DNA from: Achromobacter xylosoxidans
GTDB lineage: Bacteria > Pseudomonadota > Gammaproteobacteria > Burkholderiales > Burkholderiaceae_B
Length of the DNA stretch: 64,000 nucleotides
Reading direction: 5' to 3'
NCBI RefSeq assembly: GCF_002192695.1
Contig: NZ_MTLG01000067.1
Coordinates: 124,001-188,000 of the forward strand
The notes below the pieces were generated by a model. It was given only the letters and a program-made list of their open reading frames with translations. It was not told the DNA's origin and did no database searches. Shown here piece after piece: positions 16,569 to 26,828 of the stretch (its first letter is position 1; each line of letters starts with the position of its first letter). Made by a program: the position numbers and the translations under genes.

Positions 16569-18197
16569 ATGAAATCCTTCGACTGGGGCAACCCGTATCC
16601 TTCCGTCCGCATTCCGCTGTTCGCCCGCAATGTGGTGTCCACGTCGCATCCGCTGGCGGCGCAGGCGGGGTTGCGCATGTTGCTCAAGGGCGGCAATGCC
16701 GTGGACGCCGCCATCGCCGCGGCAGCCACCATCGTCCTGGTCGAACCCGTGTCCTGCGGCCTGGGCGGCGACTGTTTCGCCATCGTCTGGGACGGCAAGG
16801 AACTGCATGGCCTGAACTCCTCGGGCGTGGCCCCGGCGGCCTGGAGCACCGAGTACTTCAAGCGCAAGCACGGCGTGGGCGCCGACGGCCTGGCGATCCA
16901 GCCCAAGCGCGGCTGGGACGCCGTGACGGTGCCGGGCGTGGTGGCCGGCTGGGCCGCGCTGCACGAAAAACTGGGCAAGCTGCCGTTCGAGCAACTGTTC
17001 GAGCCCGCCATCGAGATCGCCGAGCGCGGCTATGCCGTGCCGCCGGTGGTGGCGCACAAATGGGCCGCCGCCGCCGAGGAACTGAAGTCGCAGCCGGGCT
17101 ACGCCCAGGCCTTCCTGCCCGAAGGCCGCGCGCCCAAGGTCGGCGAACACTTCCGCTTCCCCGACGCCGCCAATACCCTGCGCCGCATCGCCGCCTCCAA
17201 GGGCCGCGACTTCTATGAAGGCGAACTCGCCGAACGCATCGCCGCCTTCAGCCAGGAATGCGGCGGCGCCATGACCCTGGAAGACCTGCGCAACTACCGC
17301 CCGGAATGGGTCAAGCCCATCTCCAAGTCCTACCGCGGCTACGAATTGCACGAGATTCCGCCGAACGGGCAGGGCATTGCCGCCCTGATCGCGCTGGGCA
17401 TCGTCGAACGCTTCGACATGGCCGACATCCCGGTGGACTCGGTGCAGTCGCAGCACATCCAGATCGAAGCCATGAAGCTGGCCTTCGCCGACCTGTACAA
17501 GTACGTGGCGGATCCGCGTTCCATGCAGGTGACGCCGGAGCAGATGCTGTCCGACGCCTACCTGGACAGCCGCGCCAAGCTGATCCGCCTGGATCGCGCC
17601 ACCCACTTCGAGGCGGGCCGTCCGCACGCCGGCGGCACCATCTACCTGACCGCCGCCGATGAGAACGGCATGATGATCTCGTTCATCCAGTCCAACTATA
17701 TGGGCTTCGGTTCGGGCGTGGTGGTGCCGGGCACCGGCATCAGCATGCAGAACCGCGGCGTGGGCTTCTCGATGGATCCGAAGTCGGCCAACGTGGTCGA
17801 AGGCGGCAAGCGTCCGTTCCATACCATCATCCCGGGCTTCCTGACGCGCGGCGGTAAGCCGGTCATGAGCTTTGGCGTGATGGGCGGCGACATGCAGCCG
17901 CAAGGCCACATGCAGACCGTGGTGCGCATGCTGGACTATCACCAGAATCCGCAGGCCGCCTGCTGCGCGCCGCGCTGGAAGGTCAACCGCGATTTCACGC
18001 TGGACATCGAGACCAATATGAAGGCTTCCACCATTGCGGGCCTGAAAGACCTCGGGCATGCTTTGAAGTCGGTCGACGATCCGTACATGGATTTCGGCGC
18101 GGGCCAGTTCATCTGGCGCATGTCCGAAAACGACAACGAGCTTGGCTACGTCGCCGCCAGCGACAGCCGGCGCGATGGTCAGGCGGTCGGCTTCTAA
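16569..18197 (+). CDS. ggt: Gamma-glutamyltransferase family protein
   Basis: Ntn-hydrolase that cleaves the gamma-glutamyl bond of glutathione or related compounds. The 542-residue precursor would self-cleave at Thr 357 in HAGGTIYL; the small subunit then contains SNYMGFGSGVVVPGTGI and the GFSMDP segment. The large subunit starts with the conserved VVSTSHPLAAQAGLRML and GGNAVDAAIAAA motifs. No signal peptide is seen, so it should be cytoplasmic, unlike the periplasmic E. coli enzyme; that fits action on substrate brought in by the ABC importer encoded immediately downstream. Related family members act on other gamma-glutamyl or acyl amides, so the glutathione substrate is inferred from context. 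Confidence 0.88.
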   Translation: MKSFDWGNPYPSVRIPLFARNVVSTSHPLAAQAGLRMLLKGGNAVDAAIAAAATIVLVEPVSCGLGGDCFAIVWDGKELHGLNSSGVAPAAWSTEYFKRKHGVGADGLAIQPKRGWDAVTVPGVVAGWAALHEKLGKLPFEQLFEPAIEIAERGYAVPPVVAHKWAAAAEELKSQPGYAQAFLPEGRAPKVGEHFRFPDAANTLRRIAASKGRDFYEGELAERIAAFSQECGGAMTLEDLRNYRPEWVKPISKSYRGYELHEIPPNGQGIAALIALGIVERFDMADIPVDSVQSQHIQIEAMKLAFADLYKYVADPRSMQVTPEQMLSDAYLDSRAKLIRLDRATHFEAGRPHAGGTIYLTAADENGMMISFIQSNYMGFGSGVVVPGTGISMQNRGVGFSMDPKSANVVEGGKRPFHTIIPGFLTRGGKPVMSFGVMGGDMQPQGHMQTVVRMLDYHQNPQAACCAPRWKVNRDFTLDIETNMKASTIAGLKDLGHALKSVDDPYMDFGAGQFIWRMSENDNELGYVAASDSRRDGQAVGF

Positions 18198-18232
18198 TAC
18201 GCAATAGCGCAGCCACAAGGGGAATTTAAATA

Positions 18233-19744
18233 ATGAAACGCTTGACCTTGACCTTCGGCGCCAGCCTGCTGGCGCTGGCCGCGGGCGCGGCTTCCGCCCA
18301 GAACATCCGGATCGGCCTGCAGGAGGATCCGGACGTGCTGGACCCGCACCGGGCGCGCACGTATGTGGGCCGCATCGTCTTCACCTCGCTGTGCGACAAG
18401 CTGATCGACATCGATCCCAAGCTGCACTTCGTGCCGCAACTGGCCACCTCGTGGTCGTTCAGCCCCGACAACAAGGTGCTGACCTTCAAGCTGCGCGAGG
18501 ACGCGCTGTTCCATGACGGCTCCAAGTTCGACGCCGCCGCGGCCAAGTCCAATCTGGAACGCGCCATGTCCTTGCCGGACAGCCTGCGCAAGGGCGAACT
18601 GGCCTCGGTGGAAAAGGTCGACGCGCCTGACGCCACGACGCTGGTGCTGACGCTGAAAAAGCCCGACGCCACCTTGCTGGCCCAGCTGTCCGACCGCGCC
18701 GGCATGATGCTGTCGCCCAAGACCTTCAGCGACGACGTCGCCGCCGTGGGCCGCAAGCCCGTGTGCTCCGGTCCCTACAAGTTCGTCGAACGCATCCAGA
18801 ATGACCGCATCGTGCTGGAGAAATTCGACCAGTACTACGACGCCAAGGACTTCGCCTTCAAGCGCGTGACCTTCCTGCCGATCCCGGACACCACCGTGCG
18901 CCTGTCCAACCTGCGCGCGGGCGACCTGGACCTGCTGGAGCGCCTGAATCCCTCCGACGTGCCGCAGGTCAAGAGCGACGCCAGCCTGACCTTTGCGCCG
19001 GTGGCCGGCCTGGGCTTCCAGCAGTTCATGTTCAACGTCGCCAACGGCAAGCGCGCCGAGGACAATCCGTTCAAGAACAAGCTGGTGCGCCAGGCGTTCC
19101 AGTACGCCATCGACCGCAACGCCATCAGCGAAGTGGCCGGCGGCGGCATCTTCGATCCGGCGCAGCAGCCGTTCCCGCCCGCCAGCCCCTACCACAGCGA
19201 CAAGTTCCCGCCGACCCAGCGCGACGTTGCCAAGGCGAAGGCGCTGCTCAAGCAGGCGGGTTTCGACCGCGTGAAGGCCGAGGTCATGTTCGGCAACAAC
19301 ACCACGACGTCGTCGATCGCCGAGATCGTGCAGGCCATGGCGTCCGAGGCGGGCTTCGACCTGTCGCTGCGCCCGACCGAGTACGCGGCCCTGCAGAAGG
19401 AATCGGCCGGCGGCAATTTCCAGGTCGTGATGCTGGGCTGGTCGGGCCGGGTCGATCCGGACGGCAACATCCACGCTTTCGTCACCTGCAAGGGCGCGCT
19501 GAACGACGGCCACTATTGCAACCCGGAAGTGGACAAGCTGCTGAACGAAGCCCGCACCGTGCCGGACGAAACCAAGCGCAAGGCGATCTACGACCAGGCG
19601 CAGACCATCATCCAGGACGAATTGCCCGGGGTGTATAACTACTACCAGCCCTGGCCCTTCGCCATGGCCAAGAAGGTCAAGGGCTTCACGCCCTATCCTG
19701 ACGGCATGATCCGCCTGAAAGGCGTGACGTTCGCGCAGAAGTGA
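18233..19744 (+). CDS. gsiB: Peptide/glutathione ABC transporter substrate-binding protein (GsiB/DppA type)
   Basis: 503-residue periplasmic binding protein of the extracellular solute-binding family 5. The signal peptide is cut near ASA|QN (residue 22). RIGLQEDPDVLDPHRA and LREDALFHDGSKFDA are typical N-terminal family segments, and the conserved NVANGKRAEDNPFKNKLVRQ region lies around residue 265. The ribosome binding site is AGGGGAA. It follows ggt by 35 bp and precedes the permease genes, giving the order ggt-SBP-permease-permease-ATPase. Gsi-type glutathione import is the best guess from the ggt neighbour; another gamma-glutamyl peptide or dipeptide is possible. Confidence 0.8.
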   Translation: MKRLTLTFGASLLALAAGAASAQNIRIGLQEDPDVLDPHRARTYVGRIVFTSLCDKLIDIDPKLHFVPQLATSWSFSPDNKVLTFKLREDALFHDGSKFDAAAAKSNLERAMSLPDSLRKGELASVEKVDAPDATTLVLTLKKPDATLLAQLSDRAGMMLSPKTFSDDVAAVGRKPVCSGPYKFVERIQNDRIVLEKFDQYYDAKDFAFKRVTFLPIPDTTVRLSNLRAGDLDLLERLNPSDVPQVKSDASLTFAPVAGLGFQQFMFNVANGKRAEDNPFKNKLVRQAFQYAIDRNAISEVAGGGIFDPAQQPFPPASPYHSDKFPPTQRDVAKAKALLKQAGFDRVKAEVMFGNNTTTSSIAEIVQAMASEAGFDLSLRPTEYAALQKESAGGNFQVVMLGWSGRVDPDGNIHAFVTCKGALNDGHYCNPEVDKLLNEARTVPDETKRKAIYDQAQTIIQDELPGVYNYYQPWPFAMAKKVKGFTPYPDGMIRLKGVTFAQK

Positions 19745-19750
19745 TCGCGG

Positions 19751-19800
19751 CGCGGCAGTCAAGCGCCGCGCCAGCCGGACGCGCCTTGCGCGTCCGGTTG
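19751..19800 (+). repeat. Intercistronic hairpin between the binding-protein and permease genes
   Basis: CCGGACGCG at 19775-19783 and CGCGTCCGG at 19789-19797 form a perfect 9-bp stem with a 5-nt loop, followed by TTGTCGTTT; a second GC-rich inverted repeat lies just before it. It sits in the only large gap (129 bp) of the operon. Hairpins here often protect the binding-protein mRNA or lower downstream expression. Confidence 0.55.
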
Positions 19801-19873
19801 TCGTTTGCGGCGGCAGGGCGTAGCGGATCATCCTGCGCGCCCCGTCCGCCGTTCCTGTCTTACGGTTTCTCAT

Positions 19874-20818
19874 ATGCTTAAACTCATCTTGCGCCGCGTG
19901 CTCGTCGCGATACCGACACTGATACTGGTGTCGATGATCGTCTTCATGCTGCAGAAAATCCTGCCCGGCGATCCGGTGCTGACACTGGCCGGTGAAGAAC
20001 GCGATCCGGCCGTCCTGGACTACTTGCGGGACAAGTACCGCTTGAACGATCCGCTGCCCGTGCAGTACGCCGCCTGGGCCGGACAGGTCCTGCAAGGCGA
20101 CCTGGGCAAATCGCTGCGCACCGACGTCCCCGTCACCACGCTGATCGGCCAGAAGCTGCCGGTCACGCTGCAGCTGGCCGCCATGGCCATGTTCTTCGCG
20201 CTGCTGATAGGTATCCCCATGGGCATCATCGCCGCGGTGCGCAAGGGCAAGCCCATCGAAATGGGCGCCAACATCGCCGCGCTGTCCGGCATGTCCATTC
20301 CCAACTTCTGGCTCGGCATCATCCTCATCATGGTGGTGTCGGTGCAATGGAAGCTGCTGCCGGCCTCGGGCTACGTATCGCCGTCCGAGGACTTCTGGCT
20401 GTCGATCAAGACCATGCTGATGCCGTCCCTGGTGCTGTCCACGGCCATCGCCGCGTATCTGATGCGCCATACCCGCTCGGCCATGCTGGAGGCCTTGTCG
20501 GCCGACTACGTGCGCACCGCGCGCGCCAAGGGCGTGTCGCCGCGCAGCGTGGTGCTGCGCCACGCCTTGCGCAATGCGCTCATGCCCATCGTCACGCTGG
20601 TGACGCTGCTGTTCGGCGAACTGCTGGCCGGCGCCGTGCTGACCGAGCAGGTCTTCACGATTCCGGGCTTCGGCAAGCTGGTGGTCGACGCGGTCTTCAC
20701 GCGCGACTACGCGGTGGTGCAGGGCGTGGTGCTCTGCGTGGCGGTGGGTTTCATCATCATGAACCTGCTGGCCGACATCCTGTACATCCTGGTCAATCCC
20801 CGCCTGAGGCACTCATGA
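19874..20818 (+). CDS. gsiC: Peptide/glutathione ABC transporter permease GsiC type
   Basis: 314-residue inner-membrane permease of the DppB/OppB/GsiC family with six predicted spans. The N terminus MLKLILRRVLVAIPTLILV and the PGDPVLTLAGEE segment are characteristic. The EAA loop (YVRTARAKGVSPRSVVLRHA) that contacts the ATPase lies near residue 215. A downstream ATG was chosen over a longer frame because it begins directly with the first membrane helix. It overlaps gsiD by 4 bp. Confidence 0.88.
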   Translation: MLKLILRRVLVAIPTLILVSMIVFMLQKILPGDPVLTLAGEERDPAVLDYLRDKYRLNDPLPVQYAAWAGQVLQGDLGKSLRTDVPVTTLIGQKLPVTLQLAAMAMFFALLIGIPMGIIAAVRKGKPIEMGANIAALSGMSIPNFWLGIILIMVVSVQWKLLPASGYVSPSEDFWLSIKTMLMPSLVLSTAIAAYLMRHTRSAMLEALSADYVRTARAKGVSPRSVVLRHALRNALMPIVTLVTLLFGELLAGAVLTEQVFTIPGFGKLVVDAVFTRDYAVVQGVVLCVAVGFIIMNLLADILYILVNPRLRHS

Positions 20819-21693
20819 GCGCAATTCCTGCAACGGCCGCAGCCGTCACGCCGCCCCGCAGCCGCAACCGCGCCTGGGGCAAATTCAAGCGCAACCACAT
20901 CGCCATGCTGGGCCTGGTCATCGTGCTGTTCTTCGTGCTGCTGGCCATCCTGGCGCCGCTGATCGCCAGCCACGATCCCTTCCAGACCAGCTTCACCACC
21001 ATCCGCAAGGCGCCTTCGGCGTCCTACTGGCTGGGCACCGACGAACTGGGCCGCGACATCTTCAGCCGCATGGTCTACGGCGCGCGCGCCTCGCTGATGG
21101 CGGGCCTGGTGTCGGTCCTGATCGCGCTGGCGGTGGGCGTGCCCTTCGGCCTGGCCGCCGGCTACTTCGGCGGCTGGACCGACAGCATCATCTCCCGCGC
21201 CACCGAAGCGCTGCTGGCGATTCCCTTCCTGATCCTGGCCATCGCGCTGGCCGCCTTCCTCGGCCCCAGCCTGATGAACGCCATGATCGCCATCGGCGTC
21301 TCGGCCGCGCCCAAGTTCATCCGCCTCACGCGCGGGCAGGTGCTGGCGGTCAAGAACGAGGACTACGTGCAGAGCGCGCGCGCCCTGGGCGCGTCCGACC
21401 TGCGCATCATCGGCCGCCATGTGTTTCCCAACGTGATGCCGCCCTTGATCGTGCAGGCCACCATCACCATCGCCACCGCCATCATCGCCGAGGCCAGCCT
21501 GTCGTTCCTGGGCCTGGGGCTGCAGCCGCCGAACCCGTCCTGGGGCTCGATGCTGAACACCGCCAAGAACTTCATGACCCAGGCGCCCTGGATGTCCATC
21601 TTCCCCGGATCGGCCATTTTCCTGGTGGTGCTGGGCTTCAATCTGCTGGGCGACGGGCTGCGCGACGCGCTCGATCCGCGTCAGGAAAAGTAA
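20815..21693 (+). CDS. gsiD: Peptide/glutathione ABC transporter permease GsiD type
   Basis: 292-residue partner permease of the DppC/OppC/GsiD family. It has a 20-residue cytoplasmic tail, a first membrane helix [20 protein letters not shown], then [20 protein letters not shown], the family signature, and an EAA loop [19 protein letters not shown] near residue 185. The start ATG overlaps the gsiC stop by 4 bp, and the ATPase gene follows 4 bp later. Confidence 0.88.
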   Translation: MSAIPATAAAVTPPRSRNRAWGKFKRNHIAMLGLVIVLFFVLLAILAPLIASHDPFQTSFTTIRKAPSASYWLGTDELGRDIFSRMVYGARASLMAGLVSVLIALAVGVPFGLAAGYFGGWTDSIISRATEALLAIPFLILAIALAAFLGPSLMNAMIAIGVSAAPKFIRLTRGQVLAVKNEDYVQSARALGASDLRIIGRHVFPNVMPPLIVQATITIATAIIAEASLSFLGLGLQPPNPSWGSMLNTAKNFMTQAPWMSIFPGSAIFLVVLGFNLLGDGLRDALDPRQEK

Positions 21694-21697
21694 TCAC

Positions 21698-23569
<1,872 letters not shown>

Positions 23570-23609
23570 GGCAGTAGGCCGCCGGCTGGCAGCCGGTGGC
23601 CGGTAGCAT

Positions 23610-23630
23610 CCCCCCGCTGCGCGCGGGGGG
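23610..23630. terminator. GC-rich hairpin between convergent genes
   Basis: CCCCCCGC and GCGGGGGG form an 8-bp perfect stem with a 5-nt loop between the ATPase gene and the leftward LysE-family gene. There is no T-tract on either side, so it may act with Rho or merely stabilise both 3' ends. Confidence 0.4.
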
Positions 23631-23638
23631 AGCCGAAA

Positions 23639-24280
23639 CTAGCGCTTTTCCAGCGCCAGCTTCAGCCCGAAGGCGATGAACACCGCGCCCGTCATGCGGT
23701 CCAGGCCGCGCATCACGGCCGGGCGCGACAGCCAGCGCGCCAGCGGGCGGGTCGCCGCCACCAGCACGCCAAACCACAGTATCCCCAGCACTGCGTGGAT
23801 ACCTGCCAGCAGCAGGCTGAAGCGCAGCACGTCGGCGCCCGCGGGAATGAACTGCGGCAGGAAGGTGATGTAGAAGATCCCGATCTTGGGATTGAGGACA
23901 TTGGTCAGGCAGCCGCGCATGAACCAGCCGCCAGCGCTGGCCGTCGCAGCCGGCGCAGGTCGGGACGCGTCGGGCGCGGCCTGCCTGCCGGGCCGGGCGC
24001 CCCACAGCAGTTTCACGCCCAGATAGAACAGGTACAGCGCCGCGCAGAGGCGCAGCGCGTCGTAGGCCAGGGTCGATACCAGCAGCAGCGATCCCAGGCC
24101 GAATGCCGCCACCACACCCCAGGCCAGGCATCCGGCGGCGATGCCCAGGCCAGCCATGAGCGCGCGGCGGCCACCTTCGACGGCGGCGGTGCGCAGCACC
24201 AGGGCGGTGTCCATGCCGGGCGTGATGGTCAGGATGGCGGCGGCCAGGGTAAAGGCGAGCAGGGCGGCGGTGGCGGTCAT
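23639..24280 (-). CDS. LysE/RhtB-family amino-acid exporter
   Basis: 213-residue inner-membrane protein with about six hydrophobic helices. The start MTATAALLAFTLAAAILTIT and the segment TPGMDTALVLRTA fit the LysE family TPGPxxxxV motif, and NPKIGIFYITFLPQFI is the conserved second half. Family members export lysine, threonine, homoserine lactone or leucine; this one cannot be assigned a substrate. A 39-residue upstream frame extension is not hydrophobic and was rejected. It is transcribed toward the gsi operon and away from yaeQ. Confidence 0.85.
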   Translation of the reverse strand: MTATAALLAFTLAAAILTITPGMDTALVLRTAAVEGGRRALMAGLGIAAGCLAWGVVAAFGLGSLLLVSTLAYDALRLCAALYLFYLGVKLLWGARPGRQAAPDASRPAPAATASAGGWFMRGCLTNVLNPKIGIFYITFLPQFIPAGADVLRFSLLLAGIHAVLGILWFGVLVAATRPLARWLSRPAVMRGLDRMTGAVFIAFGLKLALEKR

Positions 24281-24423
24281 GGGCGGGGTCCGGTGGCGGG
24301 CATGGCTAAGCGGAGTCGGCCAGTGTAGCGCCGCCGGCCCGGCGCCCGCAGCCGCCTGTCGCCGTGCCGCAGGCGTTATCATGGCGGCCTTCAGCAATTC
24401 GCTACATTCACCGGATTTACGCC

Positions 24424-24960
24424 ATGGCCCTGCGCGCCACCATCTACAAGGCCGAGCTCAACGTCGCCGACACCGACCGCCACTACTACGGCAGCCACTC
24501 GCTGACGGTCGCCCGCCATCCCTCGGAAACCGACGAGCGCATGATGGTGCGGCTGGTCGCCTACGCCCTGCATGCGCAGGAGGAACTGGCCTTCACCAAG
24601 GGCCTGAGCGACACCGACGAGCCCGACCTGTGGGTCAAGGACCTGACCGGCGCCGTCAAGCTCTGGATCGAAGTCGGCCAGCCGGAAGAACGCCGCATCC
24701 TGCGCGCCTGCGGCCGCGCCGACGAAGTCATTGTCTATTGCTACGGCGGTTCCGCCAGCAAGATCTGGTGGGACGGCGTCAAGAACAAGCTCGAGCGCAC
24801 GCGCAACCTCAAGGTCGTGAACCTGCCCTCGGACCAGACCCGGGCCCTGGCCCAGCTGGCCGAGCGCACCATGCGGCTGAACGCCAATATCTCCGATGGC
24901 GTGGTGTATTTCTCGGCCGACAAGGGCGAGGTCAGCGTCGAGCCGGAAGCCTGGCGCTAG
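24424..24960 (+). CDS. yaeQ: YaeQ family protein
   Basis: 178 residues matching YaeQ over the whole length, with MALRATIYKAELNVADTDR at the N terminus, the central HPSETDERMMVRLVAYAL and KDLTGAVKLWIEVGQPEE. YaeQ proteins have a PD-(D/E)XK-like nuclease fold, but no confirmed biological role; an old link to hemolysin regulation is not accepted. The residue pattern E-D-...-E-x-G of the fold is present. It stands alone, with a 143-bp gap from the divergent LysE-family gene. Confidence 0.9.
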   Translation: MALRATIYKAELNVADTDRHYYGSHSLTVARHPSETDERMMVRLVAYALHAQEELAFTKGLSDTDEPDLWVKDLTGAVKLWIEVGQPEERRILRACGRADEVIVYCYGGSASKIWWDGVKNKLERTRNLKVVNLPSDQTRALAQLAERTMRLNANISDGVVYFSADKGEVSVEPEAWR

Positions 24961-24973
24961 GCCCGAGGCCGCC

Positions 24974-26077
24974 TCAACCGCAGGCGTCGGCGGCCTGATT
25001 CGCGGGATCGGCGCAGGCGCGCCAGCGGGCCTCGTCCATCGCAGGCAGCAGCAGCACCCGGCTCATCAAGTCCGAATACCAGAAGATCCTGCCAGGCTTG
25101 TCGCGCATGGCCTGCCAGACCCGCTCTTGCGCGTCCGTCGCGAGCCGCGCGCGGCCTTGCGCGTCGGTTACGCCTTGGACCAGGATGGTTTGCGTGTCCG
25201 GACTCCAGGACTGCATGTCCGTATCGTCCAGCGGCACCTCGTCGGCGATGCTCACGATGCGCCAGTCATTGCCCGGCACCTCGGTGGACAGCGTGCCCAA
25301 TTCTTCCCGGCGCACCGGATAAGGGCGGGAGTCGGCGGAGGCGTGCGCGACATCGGCATAGGACCTGGCGCCATCCCCGGGGGAGTGGCGGCGCAGATAG
25401 CGCTGCTGCGGCTGGCCCTGGGCATCATAGGTCTGGACCTGGAAGGCGCCGCCCTGCGAGATGGTATCGATGGCGCGCAGCAGGCGGCCCGCGGCGTCGC
25501 GCGCGTAGAACCGGCCGCCGGCCGGTTCCTGCTTGTCGTCGCAAGCCTCGTTGATGAAGGCGGTCAGCGCGCCGCGGGCGTCGCGTTTCAGGCAGGTCTG
25601 GCGGGTCGCCTCGTAGGCGGCGGGCCGGCGGACCGAGGTCTGCTCGTACTCGACCACCCGCGTCAGGGCGCCGGCGCCGTCGTACTCCAGCGTGTAACCG
25701 CCGGCCAGGAAGGGCGTGCCGCCGCGGCGGGGGATCTCATAGTGTTCCGCGCGGCACAGCCGGCCGTCGCCGTCGAAATACAGCCTCGCGGGCGCCTGTG
25801 AGGCGTCGTCCAGCCGATAAGCGGACCAATCGACCCTGTCCATCCAGGTGCGGGGCAGCGGATCGCCGGTTTCCTCGACCCATGCCGGCGTGTTGCGGGC
25901 GGCAATGCGCTCGCCCTGGCGGCCGAGCAGGACGCGGTCGCCGCCCAGGCCGACCGAGACGGGCACCGCCGCCAGCGCCACGGGCGCGGTGAAATCAACG
26001 GCAGCCGGCCCGCAGGCCGCCAGCGCGGGGCCGGCATGCGCGATGGCCGCCAGCAGCAAGACCAGTCGCTTATGCAT
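24974..26077 (-). CDS. Unknown exported protein with YD-repeat-like segments
   Basis: 367 residues with a signal sequence and a possible lipobox LAAC (Cys 22), so it is periplasmic or lipid-anchored. I recognise no named family. Between residues about 95 and 225 at least five segments share the pattern aromatic-x-D-x-x-G-x-L: YFDGDGRL, YDGAGALT, RDARGALT, RDAAGRLL and YDAQGQPQ. This resembles the YD/RHS repeat and predicts a short beta-hairpin array, but full RHS proteins are far longer. The start overlaps the stop of the preceding unknown gene by 8 bp, so the two act together. Confidence 0.6.
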   Translation of the reverse strand: MHKRLVLLLAAIAHAGPALAACGPAAVDFTAPVALAAVPVSVGLGGDRVLLGRQGERIAARNTPAWVEETGDPLPRTWMDRVDWSAYRLDDASQAPARLYFDGDGRLCRAEHYEIPRRGGTPFLAGGYTLEYDGAGALTRVVEYEQTSVRRPAAYEATRQTCLKRDARGALTAFINEACDDKQEPAGGRFYARDAAGRLLRAIDTISQGGAFQVQTYDAQGQPQQRYLRRHSPGDGARSYADVAHASADSRPYPVRREELGTLSTEVPGNDWRIVSIADEVPLDDTDMQSWSPDTQTILVQGVTDAQGRARLATDAQERVWQAMRDKPGRIFWYSDLMSRVLLLPAMDEARWRACADPANQAADACG

Positions 26078-26711
26078 ATTGCAGCATGTCCATGAACTTC
26101 AGCAGATCCCAGAACTCCTTGGACACGCCGCCCAGCCGCAGCTTGCCGTCATTGTCCTCGAACAGCAGGAAGGGGTAGGCGTCGCGCTCCAGGGTGCCGG
26201 GAGCGGGCAGGCGGTAGGGCTTGAAGACGTCCGGGTTGTTGAAGAAAGGCTCCAACCGGCCGCCGCCGTCCACATGCATGTAACGCACGCGTAGTACTTG
26301 TTTCTGATACTTGGCCTGCGTTTCCGGGTAATCGCCGCCGTCGCCCGCCACCACGGCGTCGGCCAGGGCGGCCAGGAAGATGCGCTGGAAGCCGGCGTAG
26401 TGGATCTCGCCGCTGGTGGAGTCGCCGGGCGCCTCGATCAGCGTCTTGACCAACTGGGTGGCGCGGGATCCCGGGACGATGGTCTTCGCGAACAGGCTGT
26501 CGATATCGGCCTTGGCCGGATCGGGCGACTGCCGCAGGCGCTGCAGGTCGGCGCGGAAGTCCTCCAGCCATTGCCGGTAGCGGGCGTTCTCCGCCTGGCG
26601 GTCGAATGCCTGGGCCTGGGCCACGCCGCCAGGGAGGGTGATCAGGAAGGCCAGCAGCAGGAGCCAGGCACGTTGCAGCCAGCCCGAGGGCACGCGGATA
26701 GGGTGTTCCAT
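26070..26711 (-). CDS. Unknown exported protein, partner of the YD-like protein
   Basis: 213 residues with an N-terminal hydrophobic signal (about residues 14-33, LLLLAFLITLPGGVAQAQ) and a predicted cleavage near AQA. The mature part is mixed alpha/beta, ends in EFWDLLKFMDMLQYA, and carries no motif I recognise. It is the first gene of a two-gene leftward unit, overlapping the next by 8 bp. The promoter region is shared with the divergent diguanylate cyclase gene. Confidence 0.55.
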   Translation of the reverse strand: MEHPIRVPSGWLQRAWLLLLAFLITLPGGVAQAQAFDRQAENARYRQWLEDFRADLQRLRQSPDPAKADIDSLFAKTIVPGSRATQLVKTLIEAPGDSTSGEIHYAGFQRIFLAALADAVVAGDGGDYPETQAKYQKQVLRVRYMHVDGGGRLEPFFNNPDVFKPYRLPAPGTLERDAYPFLLFEDNDGKLRLGGVSKEFWDLLKFMDMLQYA

Positions 26712-26771
26712 AGGCCGGTGATCATATCGTTCAAAATGATGCTATTTTGGTGCAGAGCGTGACAAAATGTC

Positions 26772-26799
26772 AGACATGGCCACCGGCATGGCCATGTCT
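26772..26799. promoter_or_regulatory. Perfect 10-bp inverted repeat in the diguanylate cyclase leader
   Basis: AGACATGGCC (26772-26781) and GGCCATGTCT (26790-26799) flank an 8-nt spacer, about 30-57 bp before the cyclase start. It could be an operator or a 5' leader hairpin. Both arms contain ATG triplets that do not open useful frames. Confidence 0.5.
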
Positions 26800-26828
26800 A
26801 TGAACCCAGTGTTGAATCAGGTCCAGAA

